A stretch of DNA of 64,000 bases from Laguncularia racemosa. Taxonomy: Eukaryota > Streptophyta > Magnoliopsida > Myrtales > Combretaceae. The stretch is taken from contig JBBMOL010000021.1 of assembly GCA_037954665.1 (NCBI GenBank), positions 7,564,001 through 7,628,000 on the forward strand. Reading direction: 5' to 3'. The translations under genes were made by a program, and so were the position numbers. Every line of letters starts with the position of its first letter. The first letter of the stretch is position 1. Shown piece after piece: positions 47,200 to 59,700 of this stretch. The notes beneath the pieces were generated by a model that saw only the letters and a list, made by a program, of their open reading frames with translations, was not told where the DNA came from and did no database searches.

Positions 47200-48055
47200 T
47201 TTGTTCATATTAGGATCTGATAAGCTAAGCATGATGATAGGTAATATCCTCTTTAATATAAATAATTACCATGGTTAGAGTTGTTCAGTTAGAATGGGAT
47301 TAGGTGCTAAACTAAAATAGGATTTATGGATGGTTGTCTTGTAAAGCCACATGAAGGTTCAACTAATTTAGTAAAGTGGATATGCTATGATTACTTCGTT
47401 TATTGTTGGATGTTGAACTCAATGAATAGTGGTTGATCACAAAATTTTTTATATGCTCCATCAGCCTTTCAACTTTAGAATGAAATTCATGAGCAAGATA
47501 GACAAGAGAATAGTTCATTAACATATCAATTGCAACAAAAAAATTTTAGTTTAAAACAAGGAAATCAAAGCATAGGTGCTTATTGTGATAAAATGAAGAA
47601 GTGTTGGGGATGATCTTTAGGTGTTAAATGGATATCCATCTTGTTCTTGTGGATAAATGGATTACTATACTTGTGGTTTAAAGGAGAAACTTGCAAATTT
47701 TGATATGCAAAATAAGTTGATGCAATTCGTAATGAGCTTGAATGAGGCTTATAAAAGTGTTTGGAATAAGATTTATCAATGGAACCACTTCCTTTAGTTA
47801 ATTGAGCACTTTATTTGGTGTAACAGATTGAAAAACAAAAGCAAGTTACTTTAAGCCTCTCAAATGATATGGATATGTCTACTTTCTTTTCTAGCAAAGG
47901 TGATAAAATTAAAATTGTTGGAGAAAGGAAGAAAGGAAAGAGTACATTTAGGAAAAAGTTATTTTGTAAAAATTGTTATAATGAGGGAAATTCAATTGAA
48001 ACATGTTTCCAAATCATAGGATATCCTGAATGGTATAAAGGGAAATGAGTTACGA
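47200..48055 (+). pseudogene. Copia 2 gag remnant
   Basis: Broken frames with gag-like text. Near 47970-48045 is a knuckle of the form C-x2-C-x4-N-x4-C followed by IIGYPEWYKGK, the usual ending of Copia gag. The histidine of the CCHC is replaced by asparagine, so zinc binding would be lost. Confidence 0.7.
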
Positions 48056-48429
48056 AACATGCTAGAACTATTGTTGCTTCTCATTATGCATCTAATATTG
48101 GTGATGTAAGGATTGCTACTGATGTTGACACACCTTTTGAGCACATAGTAGACAACAATAATGTCATAGGGATCACAAAGATAACTTCAATTAATCCACA
48201 ATTACTTTACAACATGTCAAGAGATGATGAAATTGATAAAGAAGAAGCAATCACAAGATGTTGGGCTAGCATGATCTCTTATGTAGTTAATATTAGTCTA
48301 AACTTTTGTTACATGCTATGGATGGGAATTTTGGTTATTGAATTATGGACACAGCTGTTATTGGCCATATGACACCATATTTGTTCATTCTACATGATAT
48401 TAATGACCTAAATTCACTTATAGACTAAT

Positions 48430-49560
48430 GTGTTCTTTGTTCCCATCTTTGCTCACAACCTTTCGTCAGTTCAAAAATTGTTACATGATCACATTCTTAA
48501 AGCCATCATTGATTCTTCTTCTTGCCTTTTCCAAGACTTGAAATTAGATGAACGAATTGCATTAGCACAAGCATGTTGTGGGTTATATGCTTTAAAGTTA
48601 GATGTTATAGAGGATTTTAGTTCCTTAATAGATCATGATAGGCAAATATCTTCTTGTAATGTTCACACGTCCTAAATTGGACCTTATTCATTTGATTCAA
48701 GCTAGATTAGGCCATACTTTTATGTCTAAACTACAACATTTAGACATTCATAAATAGTTAAATTTGAAAGATTTTCTTTGTGACATTTGTCATGAGGTAA
48801 AATTTCACCATTTGCCTTTCAATAAAAGTAATCATAATTCTAGCTTTGCTTTTCATCTTTTGCTTAGGGTCATTATCATGTGACTTCTATTTCAGGGGCC
48901 TATTACTTCTTAATAATCTTGAATGACTTCTCATGTTGTACTTAAACTCTTCTACTTAGTCATAAGCCACAAGTTTCAAATGTTCTTAATAAATTATTTT
49001 GTTGTGTCTAAAATTAGTTTTCAATTACCCCTAAGATTGTACAAATTGATAATGGGACTGAATTTTTGTCCCATGCTTATGAATCCATGTTGAATAGTCT
49101 TGGAATAATTCACCAATGCACCATGACCTATGCACCACAACAAAATGGAAGAGTTAAGAGGAAACATCAACTTTCATTAGGCATTCCTAAAGCCTTGCGA
49201 TTGCATGCCAATCTACTAAAAGAGTTTTAAGGAGAGTGTTTTCTAATATCTATATACCTTATAAATAAAATGCCCATGTCCATTTAAGAGTGGAAATCCC
49301 CATATGAAAAAATCTTTGTTAAATACCTGATTATAGCCATTTAAGGGTTAGGTTGCCTATGTTTCATTGCTAAAAACACTTCTCTTAAAAACAAAGTTGA
49401 TGCAAAAGTTGCTATGTGTATCTTCTTAGGCTACTTACATCGGTAAAAGAGGTATAAAGTATTTGGTCTCTCTATTAGACAAGTTATATGTAGTCAAGAT
49501 ATTATTTTCTTTGAATGTATTTTTCCATTCAAACACAATTCCTTATTTTCTTTTCTTTTT
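48430..49560 (+). pseudogene. Copia 2 gag-pre-integrase and integrase remnant
   Basis: The first part has an open frame at 48430-48675. Then ARLGHTFMSKLQHLDIHK and a CDIC motif mark the gag-pre-integrase domain (48690-48810). Integrase text follows: IVQIDNGTEFLS (second catalytic Asp region), then TYAPQQNGRVKRKHQ, where the usual QQNGxVERK Glu is changed to Lys. Several stops. The end has the typical FLGYLHR and KVF motifs. Confidence 0.75.
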
Positions 49561-49780
49561 CTAAAGTAACAATTTTCTTTTAATGGTTATCCTATTTCTC
49601 AATCGAATTTATCTCCCTAAAGATTTCTCTACATCACCTCATTTGTTGAGTCCCATTCCTTTTGATGGTTCTCCTAAAATTTCTTTATATCCTACCACTT
49701 CTGATGATACTCCTTCTCCTGGTGTTATCTTAAGAAGATTTAATAGGGAATGATGAATTCTAACGTAGCTTCATGATTTT

Positions 49781-51480
49781 GTGCATATAGCTAAGTTAAG
49801 TATGTCATGTGTTGATAATATAACTAGTTCTGCCACTTTTATAGTCACTAATACACATTCTTCATCCATTCCACATCCTTTATTTACTTCACATACTTTT
49901 CAACATTATCCTATAGATGATGTGGTGTCTTTAGCTAATGTATTGACTATCAACAAACTTAGTTTTTATCTGCAACCTCATAAACACAAAGAATGGATTG
50001 AAGCAATGTATAAGGAGTTGGAAGCTCTAAAGTTGAATGATACAAGGAAGCTTACAACTTTGCCACAAGGGAAGAAGGCTATTGGTTCAAAATGGTTTTA
50101 TAAAGTTAACTATGAAACTTATGGTATTGTTGAGCAATATAAAGCTCATTTGGTGGTGAAGGGATATAATTAAGTTAAAGGAGATGAAACATTTTCTCCT
50201 ACAACAAAACTTGGAGTTGTTTGTATTCATAATGTTGTGGCTATTACTTATGGTTAGCCTCTTCATCAAATTGATATCAATAATGTATTTTTGCATGGAT
50301 TTCTTGATGAAGAAATTTATATGTTACCACCGAAGGGTTATGTTAAGGCTAAACTAAACCAAATTTACAAGCCGAAATGTTCCTTATATGTTTTTAAACA
50401 AGCCTTAAGATAATGGAATTTTGAAATGTCCAAATTCCTTCCTAATATGTTTTTCTTCAATCAAAGAGTGACTACTCTTTTTTTCACTTATCAATCTTCT
50501 AAAGGTTTTTTGGTTGTTTTATTTTATGTAGACAACATGTTTATTGCTAATTTTGATGAGTAATTAATTTTTGAGCTAAAATAATAGTTAGATGCAAAGT
50601 TTATGATCAAGGATGTTGGTCTTGCTAGATTCTTTCTTGGATTGGAGATATGTTGGACTTCTTATGAAACTTTATTGAATCAATAGAAATTTATCCTTGA
50701 TGTTCTTTCTTATGCTAGACTTGCAACAATAAATGCCAAATGTTTTCCTATTCTTACAGGTCTTCGACTCATTGGTGATGAAGTGGAATTACTTGATAAT
50801 CCATTGTATTATTGTCGACTTGTAGGAGAGTTCTTGTGTATAACTTTAACATGTCTAGATATAGGTTTTGCTGTGCACAAAGTAAGTTAGTTTCTTGCTT
50901 GTCCTTGAGTCCCTCATCTTCATGCATTACTTCATGTTCTTAATATCTAAAAGAGATAGCCTCACTTGGACTCTTTTATTCTGCTAATAATTGATCATTA
51001 AATTTGCTACGGTATTTAGGTTTAGATTGGGGTGCTTTTCATATTGATTGCAAATTAATTTTAGATTATTGCCCTATGTAGGAAATGCACTTGTTTCACA
51101 AAAAAAAAAAGTAGTGTACTGTTTCAATGTGAACAATTGAAGCAAAATACCGAAGTGTGGCTTTAACAACTAAAGGCCTATTATGAGTGTCTTACATTTT
51201 GCAAGATCTTCATGTTCTTGTTTCTTTACTTTTCTCCTTATGTTGTGACAACAAATCTGTGCAACTTATTGCAATTAACGCATTCCTTCAAGGCTAAACT
51301 AAACATATCTATATTGATATGCAATTTACCTACGATCAAGTTGTTGCTAGTTTCCTTAAGCTTTTGCATGTTCCTTCTAAGCTTCAACTTATTGATTTTC
51401 ATACAAAAGTAAAAACGAGAAGTGTATCTACAATTCTTTTGTTCCAAGCTGGGATTACAAGAGGCTTTTACCTAAGGGGG
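49781..51480 (+). pseudogene. Copia 2 reverse transcriptase and RNase H remnant
   Basis: An open frame at 49781-50173 carries the reverse transcriptase start (EWIEAMYKELEALKLNDT and GSKWFYKV). Further blocks are HQIDINNVFLHGFLDEEIYM, then FYVDNMFI, where the catalytic YVDD is YVDN. The RNase H end, 51230-51420, reads in two frames. Stops at 50174 and many later positions. Confidence 0.8.
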
Positions 51481-51483
51481 GAT

Positions 51484-51605
51484 TGTGGAACTTTCAATAT
51501 TTTGTATTTTAGATATTTTGTATAAATTATTTATCACATGCTAGAATAGAAAGTTATGATAATTTGTATTAGTTAGAATTCTAATGTTGGTATAAAAAGG
51601 CTTTT
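51484..51605 (+). repeat. Copia 2 3' LTR, truncated
   Basis: Starts TGTGGAAC directly after the G-run polypurine tract and aligns with the 5' LTR up to GGTATAAAAAGGC, then diverges completely. Confidence 0.7.
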
Positions 51606-54324
51606 GCTAAGAAATTTCACATGTAATTATTTTATTTGGACCATTATTTTGCCATATGTTACAATTTTATCATTACCCTTTAACCTATTAGATTTGGTTG
51701 GATTTAAATACTTAATTAGATTAATTACATTTTTATTACATTTTAAGTGGCTAATCAATAGTTGTTAAATTGAGTTTGTATTGTAAGGCTCATATTTGAC
51801 TATATTTTTTTATGGTCATCTTTTCTTGTTAGGGTTTCAAACATGAAGATATTAAATGAAAATTTACTTTTGCTTAAATGTGATGCATCTTTTCTCATAA
51901 TGTGGTGTTGATCCATGTAAATCATTAAGGATACAACTAGCCAGATCCTTATACCTAACTTGCCTAGCCAATTAAAATTCTACATGGTTTGTAAAGTTTT
52001 ACTCTATAGGGTTTTATTGGGTTTTAGTACTACAATAAATTTGATAGGAAACCTGACCATTGAAAATAATATATTAATAATTATATTTGCTTTTAAACTA
52101 TGCATGCCTTACATTAGTTTTACATTGTGTAGCAAATTTAATTTCGAAATTTCATCTATTGTAACATCCATTAATATTTTGTCTTCCAAGAGAGTAGCAA
52201 TTGATGGTTTATTATGACTAATTTAATTGTAAAATGTCATATTGAACATTTGTTTAACAAAATTCTTGAAAAATATGTTTACAATAGGTTACAAAATCAA
52301 ATGCAAAATATAACATTACATGTAATTGGGGTTGGCCAGGTTGGGCATTGATGTCATAATAATTTTATAGGGGTGAGTTTTGGTGATAGGAGGATAAACT
52401 CTATAGGTTTAGGGTTATGGGAGACACTAAACCCTATAAAGGTAGGCTTCAGTAATAGAAGGAAGATGCTAAATCCTATAAGGGTAGGTTTGGGTTTTAT
52501 AAGACCCATCTTAAATTCACCTTAATTGCATCCCTACAAATCATCAATGATATGGGCTTGTCATCTAATTTCCTTTAATGGTGTGAAGCATCGTTCTTTT
52601 CTTTCACTTAAGATATTTATATATACTTATTAGTTTAACTTTTAAAAAAGAAAAAGAAAAACAAAACTACATTTTATTGTTGTTAAAATCGCAAATCATT
52701 TGTATGATTTTATAGGTTTACAATTTTGTGAGGTTTTCTTAGTTAAAATAACTATAAAATTATTTTGATATAAATCCTTAATAAAATTATAAACTTAGAT
52801 ATACGATTCTATAAAACTTTTGATTCTATTGTTTTATAAGATTCTATATGATTCTACTAATTCTATAAATTCTAATGTCATATTTGATATTTGATATGTA
52901 AGAGTAATATGTAATAGAATGGAATCATAATTGAAATGATAAATCCATTGCTGTATATGGAAAGTAGAAATTCATACGGAATGAAATATATATAAAGTAG
53001 TATTTGCTAAAAGTACTCTTAATTAAATGTCAATGAGATTATTAGTTAAATAGGTAATTTTAATTAATGATTATTAAAAAGGCTAGAATGATCATTAAAT
53101 ATTTTTAATTAATTGAATTTGCTTTTAGGGACTTTTAAAAGCATATTCAGAAATGAAGTAAAATTTAAAATCGTGATTCCTTTCTAGATTAATTCACGCA
53201 TACCAAATACATCATAATAGAAGGTGAATCACAAGTTTGACAACTATATTGCATTCTATCGCCACTTCCGGATCGTTCAATTGAAGCCGTAGGGTGAAAG
53301 AAGTGGGAACCCATGGTCAGCCACAATCGTGATGAATGCAATGATGCCTTCTGATGTTTAAAACCCCATGTATGGTATTTTAACGTGGATGAGAGGATGC
53401 TCTCGGCAACATCTAATGGTCGGTCATGTAGCTAGATTTCCTGTGTTCCCATCTCGACGAAAAGATTATATTAACTCTCATATCAGAACGAAGTTGTTGA
53501 TAAAGCAAATTCTGTACTATGAATTATTGTTTGATTTAATTCTATAATTTAATTTCTATAATCATATACGTCGTTTTCGTTCCTTTAAGTGAATCAATTA
53601 ATTGCCATTGTCCCACATCACATTATCCTTGGAAAATGGGGCACTCCCTAAAATATCAGAACTGAAATCTATGAGCTTGCGAGGTCGTCAGAAGTTACCT
53701 GAATAGACATCCTTCTCAACAGCCGAGGGCCATGAAATGGGAATCGGTCCAGAGTCCAGACTCCAAGTCAAAAATAGAAATAACACATGAGACAGTCACG
53801 TGAAATTAGTAATTTTTCTCCTTTTGTTCCCCAGTCCCCAGGCACGCTTTGATGGCGGTCTTCAAGCCCTATAACTTTTAATAAAATGAAAAAAGGCTAT
53901 CTTAATTCTTATGGCCACAATAGATAGCCGCATCCCGAATGTTTAAGATAACGTATTTGCACCCTCTAAAACATGTTAATATTATAGACTTTTCTCTTGA
54001 ATGTAGTCCAAGTTTCTTTTTTCTTAACATTAAACCAGTTAAGAAAAATCAACAGGCTAAAAAAATAATAATTATAAGTCTATATTTGTATTTAAAAAAA
54101 AAACTAATTCTGTAAATGTATTGTAGGAGAAATTTTACAGTTATTATATTTTTCCAACTTCTACGAGTACACTAATAGAGAGATTCAGTGTGACTCCATA
54201 ATTTCAATATATATATATATATATATATTATAGGTGTAATTTATCTGGAAATAAACTATCAAACTTCACCTTCATGCAACCCGTGACATACGACAAGTTG
54301 ACATAATAAAGCTACTTTTCTTGT
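51606..54324. other. Intergenic, with small repeats
   Basis: No gene recognised. A tandem-like stretch at 52395-52500 contains three copies of TAAAYYCTATA at 33- and 42-bp spacing, with GGTAGG and TTAGGG pieces. From about 53260 to 53960 the sequence becomes less AT-rich, probably the distal promoter of the gene at 54.5 kb, and includes a G-box CACGTG at 53797-53802. A (TA)n run lies at 54207-54228. Confidence 0.4.
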
Positions 54325-54330
54325 CACGTG
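54325..54330 (+). promoter_or_regulatory. G-box upstream of the 54.5-kb gene
   Basis: CACGTG in TCACGTGT context, 32 bases before the TATA box. G-boxes and ABA-response elements are bound by bZIP and bHLH factors. The same core occurs once more upstream at 53797. Confidence 0.5.
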
Positions 54331-54361
54331 TATCACACTAAAAAATTGCGTAAAAACACAT

Positions 54362-54369
54362 TATATATA
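54362..54369 (+). promoter_or_regulatory. TATA box of the 54.5-kb gene
   Basis: TATATATA, 103 bases before the ATG; the paralogue at 3419 has its TATA box 106 bases before its ATG. Confidence 0.6.
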
Positions 54370-54471
54370 GCTGCCATGCAGTTGCAGGCCGCCGAACTAT
54401 AAGCACATATATTACTATATACTATTTGTCTAATTGCTACCTTCCATCTTTAACCTTCAAGAAAATAAACC

Positions 54472-54783
54472 ATGTCAGTTTCTCTAGAAGCTCTAGCCAT
54501 GGCAGGTGCAAGTTACATGGAATGTGGCATGGAAATTGAAGAATGGGAACGAATGGATTTGGAGCATTTCCCTCCACATCTACTGGCTCAAGAAGAATCA
54601 GAGGACTATAAGCAAGATGAATTTGCTGCTGATAGCTTTACCCTCCATCGGTTTCAGGAGCTAGAAACACGGACTACGTTAGATAGGTTAATGCACAGAT
54701 GTTTCGTGTCATTGAGAATAATAATAGTGAAGATCATTCTAAATCTTTTCATTTATGTCGTAAGAATTGCCATGAGGAAATGA
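54472..54783 (+). CDS. Short EALAMAG-type plant protein, paralogue of the 3.4-kb gene
   Basis: A 103-residue frame that opens MSVSLEALAMAGASYMECG and contains FPPHLLAQEE, matching the two blocks of the protein at 3419 (EALAMAG-x-YME and PEYLLADGE). Residues 20-75 are acidic and hydrophilic. The last 25 residues (from about 80) turn abruptly hydrophobic (IIIVKIILNLFIYVV), which does not suit the family-like start. An overlapping frame at 54699-54983 reads a hydrophilic continuation (VIENNNSEDHSKSF) from the same spot. The annotated end may therefore result from a one-base indel or an unrecognised splice near 54700. It has its own TATA box and G-box. The function is unknown to me. Confidence 0.65.
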   Translation: MSVSLEALAMAGASYMECGMEIEEWERMDLEHFPPHLLAQEESEDYKQDEFAADSFTLHRFQELETRTTLDRLMHRCFVSLRIIIVKIILNLFIYVVRIAMRK

Positions 54784-56356
54784 TTTTGTCATCAATCAAG
54801 ATTCATGTTGACGCTTATATTAGAATAAGGGTCTACTTGTTTCCCAGTATCGTCTTTTGTATATTATATGTATTTTATTCGTATTTGTTCTATATTATTA
54901 GTTTTATATCTGTTCTATACGTATCAACTGTGTCTAACAATCCTCTTATTTTCATTTATACCTTTTGTTATTCAAACAATTGATTTTGAAATCGCACTAA
55001 AACTACACTAAACTGAAAAACATAAGACAAAATAGTTTGTCAAATGCTCTAGTTGAAAAGTAATTAATATCTCCAAGCTAATAGGTAACTAATGAGCTTT
55101 TTAATCATTTTGCTCAGAATTCCTAACTTGTGTTAATTTCAAATTTTCTACCTCGATCTTATAAGCCGCTACTAGTTTTCTTTCATAATTTATATGGAGT
55201 ATTATAATTTCTTCTCTTTAAACATGTAATTTTATATGGGATATCATAATTTCTCCTCTAAAAAATGTGATTCAATTCGTTTGTGTTACCCGCTACCTAC
55301 CAGCCCTCCAACAAGATTGCTGAGAGTTGTACTTTGATGACACTTCATGCCTCTTTTGAACCATGCCCTTTTCAAACCTTTTGTCTATATTAAATCAAAC
55401 AAGCACACCAAATTTCGTTGTTGGTGTGCCCTTGAATCACACTTCTACTACTAGGATGGTTGTATGTAATACCATCTTAAATGCTCATTCTAAAAATAGT
55501 TAATAGTCAAGCCAATAGTTGACTAATATACTTTTCCACTTTTTTGGCTCAAAAATTCTTAAGTAGTATTGGTTTAAAATTTTCTATCTTGATCTTATAA
55601 TCTATTATTGACCTTTTCCCATAATCCATGTGGAATTCTACTCACATGGCAATTAATGTTAAAATTCATAGTAACAAGGTTGAGCCCTTAAGATCACATA
55701 AAAACTAAAATTATTATAGCGCATGGTTTGCTAATATATTGGATAAACAAAATAAGTCACTCATGATATTATTTATTATCAAAATGAATAATATGTTTGA
55801 TAATAATATTTGAACTATACATTTGTAAATGTACAATAAAATGATAAGGACTTAGCAAGTTTGGATTCCCTATCTAGTATTAATCTTATCCCAGAACCTA
55901 ATCCAAAACCATCGGAACTTCTTCAATTCTATACTTGTGAAATTCAATGAGGATAGGAACATAAGTTAAGGTAAAGGAGAGCATCCTTAAGGATGTAGAA
56001 GAAAATAAGATTTGGTGTTTTGGCTTTGTACTGAACTTAAATCTATTGAATATATCGAACTGATTTCCTTGTTGAAGGAACTAGAATATTGTAAGCTACT
56101 TAATTTTAAACATATCTTAATAGAGAAGACTCGCTTCTAGTGTCCAAATGGCTCTCAAGATCTATAGTTCATTGGGATATCTAGAATTATATTTTTTTTG
56201 GTTAGGACTTTGTTGGATGAAATCAAGGGCAAGCTTAGTCACATAAGGAGAAAACAAAATGGTGCTACCAATTGGCTCACCAAACTAACTATGCATAATC
56301 AAACTTCTTTATCTCTAATTCATTTATAAGATATGATTGGTTAAAGCCATTTTCTA
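54784..56356. other. Intergenic
   Basis: Non-coding AT-rich DNA between the short gene and Gypsy C. A segment at 55150-55300 and another at 55590-55640 share the wording ATTTTCTACCTYGATCTTATAA, a weak internal duplication. Nothing else was recognised. Confidence 0.4.
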
Positions 56357-56359
56357 ATG

Positions 56360-56713
56360 TGGATGAGTTAACTTTGCAAATTATGGAACAGTTTGACCAT
56401 CAAAAGCTTCAAAAGTTGAAGAACCAAATGAATAAGAAACTTTGAAACAAGGCATCAAAACCAAAAATTGAGAGCTAGAAGGCATTTGAAAACTATGTTC
56501 TAAAAGATAGAATTTATCAAAGTCTTAGAATAGGAAAGGTTTTTTTTTTTTTTAGTGGTTTAGTTTCATATTATAGTTTATTTAGTTTCCTTAGTAATTT
56601 AAGGGTTTTTAGCTTATAAATACTTATATACAATGTAACCAAGGGTGAACTTTTGATTATTATCAATAATATTAAGTGATTTTCTCCCTCATAATTGTGT
56701 TTCTTGCTTCACA
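56360..56713 (+). repeat. Gypsy C 5' LTR
   Basis: Shares with the right copy AAGCTTCAAAAG, GAGAGCTAGAAGG, TAGTTTCC and the stretch TTTTGATTATTATCAATAAT followed by ATTAAGTGA. Start position approximate; the 3' end precedes the primer-binding site. Confidence 0.7.
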
Positions 56714-56739
56714 CTATGTTAGCTGGTATTAGAGTAAGC

Positions 56740-59700
56740 ATGGCAATTGGTGGTGGTGATGGCAAAGGCCTTCGTAATAGTGATCAGGAGGTTAGGATTT
56801 CTCCTTAAGGGAATGACACTTTGGAACATTTGGAGTAGTCACGAGTAATAGTTGAATTTTAGATTTTGGTGTTTCAAGGAATGTTTTAAGAATATTATAT
56901 CTAGATACTTTAGGAATTGATGCACATAAGAGATAGCAAGACAATAGAAGGCCAAAAGTGGATTTGGTTCATGGTGACCCAATTGATAAGCCTACTCCTA
57001 CTTGTAAGCAATACACCTATGACAGTGATGATGATGATTTAGAAGAAGAAGACGATCTTGAACTATATAATTACAATTGACAATAGCATTATCGACGACA
57101 TGTAAGGAGAGATACTTATAAAGTTGATAAAGATTCAAAAGATTTTTGATTGAAGGTGGATAATCTATATTTTAACAGCTATTTGGCAATAGAAGAGTTT
57201 TTAGATAAGATTGTAGAGATCGTTCGATGCTTTAATTATTTGGAGACTCCACTAGAGAAGAGATTTAGCTTAGTGGTGTGTAGATTAAAAAGGAGGAGCA
57301 TCTGCTTGGTGGGAGAAAATTTAGTCCAGAAGGGCATTTGAAGGAAGATGTCTTATATGAACTTATTATAGGATGAAGGATTTGTTAAAGAAGGAATTTC
57401 TATCCTTTGACTATGAGTGGATTCTATTTTAGGAATATTAGTGATGTCAACAAGGAAGTAAAAGTGTACATGAGTACATTGTAGGATTCATGAGACTTGC
57501 GGAATGGAATAACCTCCTTGAGTTAGAAGGACAACATGTTGCTAAATAGTTAGATGGTTTGAAACAAGCACTAAGGGATATAATTGGTGTTTAAGTTATT
57601 CGTATATTGTCAAAAGTCAAGAATATACTTTGAAAGTAAAACTTATACAGTATGAGATGAGTAGGAGGAATTATGAGGGGTATAAGGCAATTAGAATTAG
57701 TAAAAGGTCAATATCTATGTCGGAATCAACTACAAGGAGTAGTAGTAGTAAAAATACATATAATCATGAAGAAATGATTGCATGCAAATGTCATGCAGCT
57801 AATAAAAGAGAGGGAGGTCAAGAAGGTTGAGAATCCTTATGCTAAGCCTACAGTTGGAAAGTGCTTCTGATATAATTAGCCTAAACATAAATCCAATGAA
57901 TGTCTTTTGTAAAGGATGTTGAATATAAAGGAGAAGGATGAAGAGGATGATGAGGTTTGTTGTGAGTCAAATGGAGAGAAAGAAGATGAGTATGAAAATG
58001 AAGGTTAGATGTATGTGCTTTGAAGGTTAATATTGTTGTTAGAGCAAGAGGATCAAACTCAGAGGCACCAACTATTCCAAATTAGATGCACCATTAAATA
58101 TAACATGTTTAAAGTCATTATTGACAAAGGAAGCTATGAAAATATAATTGAAGGAGATGTAGTTAAGAAGTTGAAAATCCTTGTGGAAAAGCATCCAAAT
58201 CCCTATACATTTAGATGAATTAAAGCAAAGGTAGGAAAAGTTGAAGGAACAAAGTATTGTAAAGTTCCCTTCTCCATTGGTAAGTACTATGATGAAGTCT
58301 ACCGTGATGTTGATATACATGTTTATCATTTATTGTTTGGAAGACCTAAGCAATATGATGTAGATGTCTAACATTCGAGTATGAATAGTGTATATAGGGT
58401 AGAGAAGAATGGAGTAAAATATACTATACTTCCTTTAAAGGCTAAATCGGAGTCACATGAGAAGAAAAATATGTTTTTCTCTATTACTTATGAGTTTGAT
58501 TTTGAAAGTAAAGAAATAAGGGAGGTTCATGTGTTGGTGGTAAAGCAAGTGTAAGTAGAGGAGCACCCTAAAGCAGTGTGCCCTTTACTATAGGAGTCCA
58601 AAGAGATTATGCTAAGGGATACCTTGGAGGGACTACCTCCTCTAATAGATATTAGCATTGTATTTATATGATCTCAAGAGCATGCTTACCAAACTTGCCA
58701 CATTATTGGATGAATAAAAAAAAAACAAAAAGGTGAGATTCTAGGAGAGAAGGCAAAAGAATTGATGTGAAAGGGACTTATACAAGAAAGCATGAATCTA
58801 TGTTATTGATGCATCATTGACTCTAAAAAAAGATGGAAGTTGGAAAATATGTGTTAAAAGTAGAGAAATCAATAGAATCACTATAGGGTAAAAGTTCCCA
58901 ATTTCAAGGTTAGATGATATGTTGGACAAACTATATTATGTCTAGTGAATTTCAAAAATTGATTTGAAGAATGGGTATTATCATATTTGAATCAGGCTAA
59001 AGGATAAGTGGAAGATAGTGTTTAAAACAAAGGAATGGTTGTATATGTGGTTAGTGATACCATTCAGATTATCTAGTGCTCTTAGTACCTTCACACACTT
59101 GGTGAACTAGGTATTAAAACCTTTCATTGGAAAGTTTATTGTATTGTGTTTTGATAATATTCTATTCTACAGTAGTTATGAGGAAGAGCACTTGTTGCAT
59201 TTAAGGCAAGTGTAATCTACATTAAAGAAACATAAAATATATATTAACCTTAAGAAGTGAAGTAGTATAATGGATAAGCTATTATTCTTGGGGTATATTG
59301 TGTTTGATGATGGGATCCAAGTGGATGATTTTAAGATTAAGGAAATTGGAAATCGGCCTACACCGAAGAATGTGCCAAAGTTGTGTAGTTTTTATAGGTT
59401 AACTACTATAACAGAGTGTTTGAAGGAAGGGAAGTTTCAGTAGGGAGAAGTTGCTAATAGTTTTGTCATTTTGAAAAAGAAGCTTTGTACAACTCTAGTT
59501 TTGGCACTATCAGACTTTAATAAATAGTTTGAAGTGGAATGCAATGCTAGTGGATTGGGAATAGGAGCTGTTTTGTCTTAAGGATGGAGGTCAATTGAAT
59601 TCTTTAGTGAGAAAATAAATGAGGCTAAGCAAAAGTGGAGTATTTACGACAAAGAATTCTACTCTATAGTTAGATCTATTGAGACTTAAAAATATCACTT

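Larger units (their letters stand above)
46841..51605 (+). mobile_element. Ty1/Copia retrotransposon (Copia 2), decayed
   Basis: Plus-strand element with a 5' LTR at 46841-47063, an initiator tRNA-Met type primer-binding site (TGGTATCAGAAC, 47066-47077), a polypurine tract near 51474-51482 and a 3' LTR from 51484. Domains run gag, zinc knuckle, gag-pre-integrase, integrase, reverse transcriptase, RNase H. The 3' LTR matches only to about 51605, so its end is lost. Many stops and frameshifts. Unrelated in LTR sequence to Copia 1. Confidence 0.85.

Noticed and set aside
52680..53230. Another MITE with GGAATGGAATC-like text
   Set aside because: Partial inverted similarity around GATTCC and GAATC, but I could not define ends or a flanking duplication.
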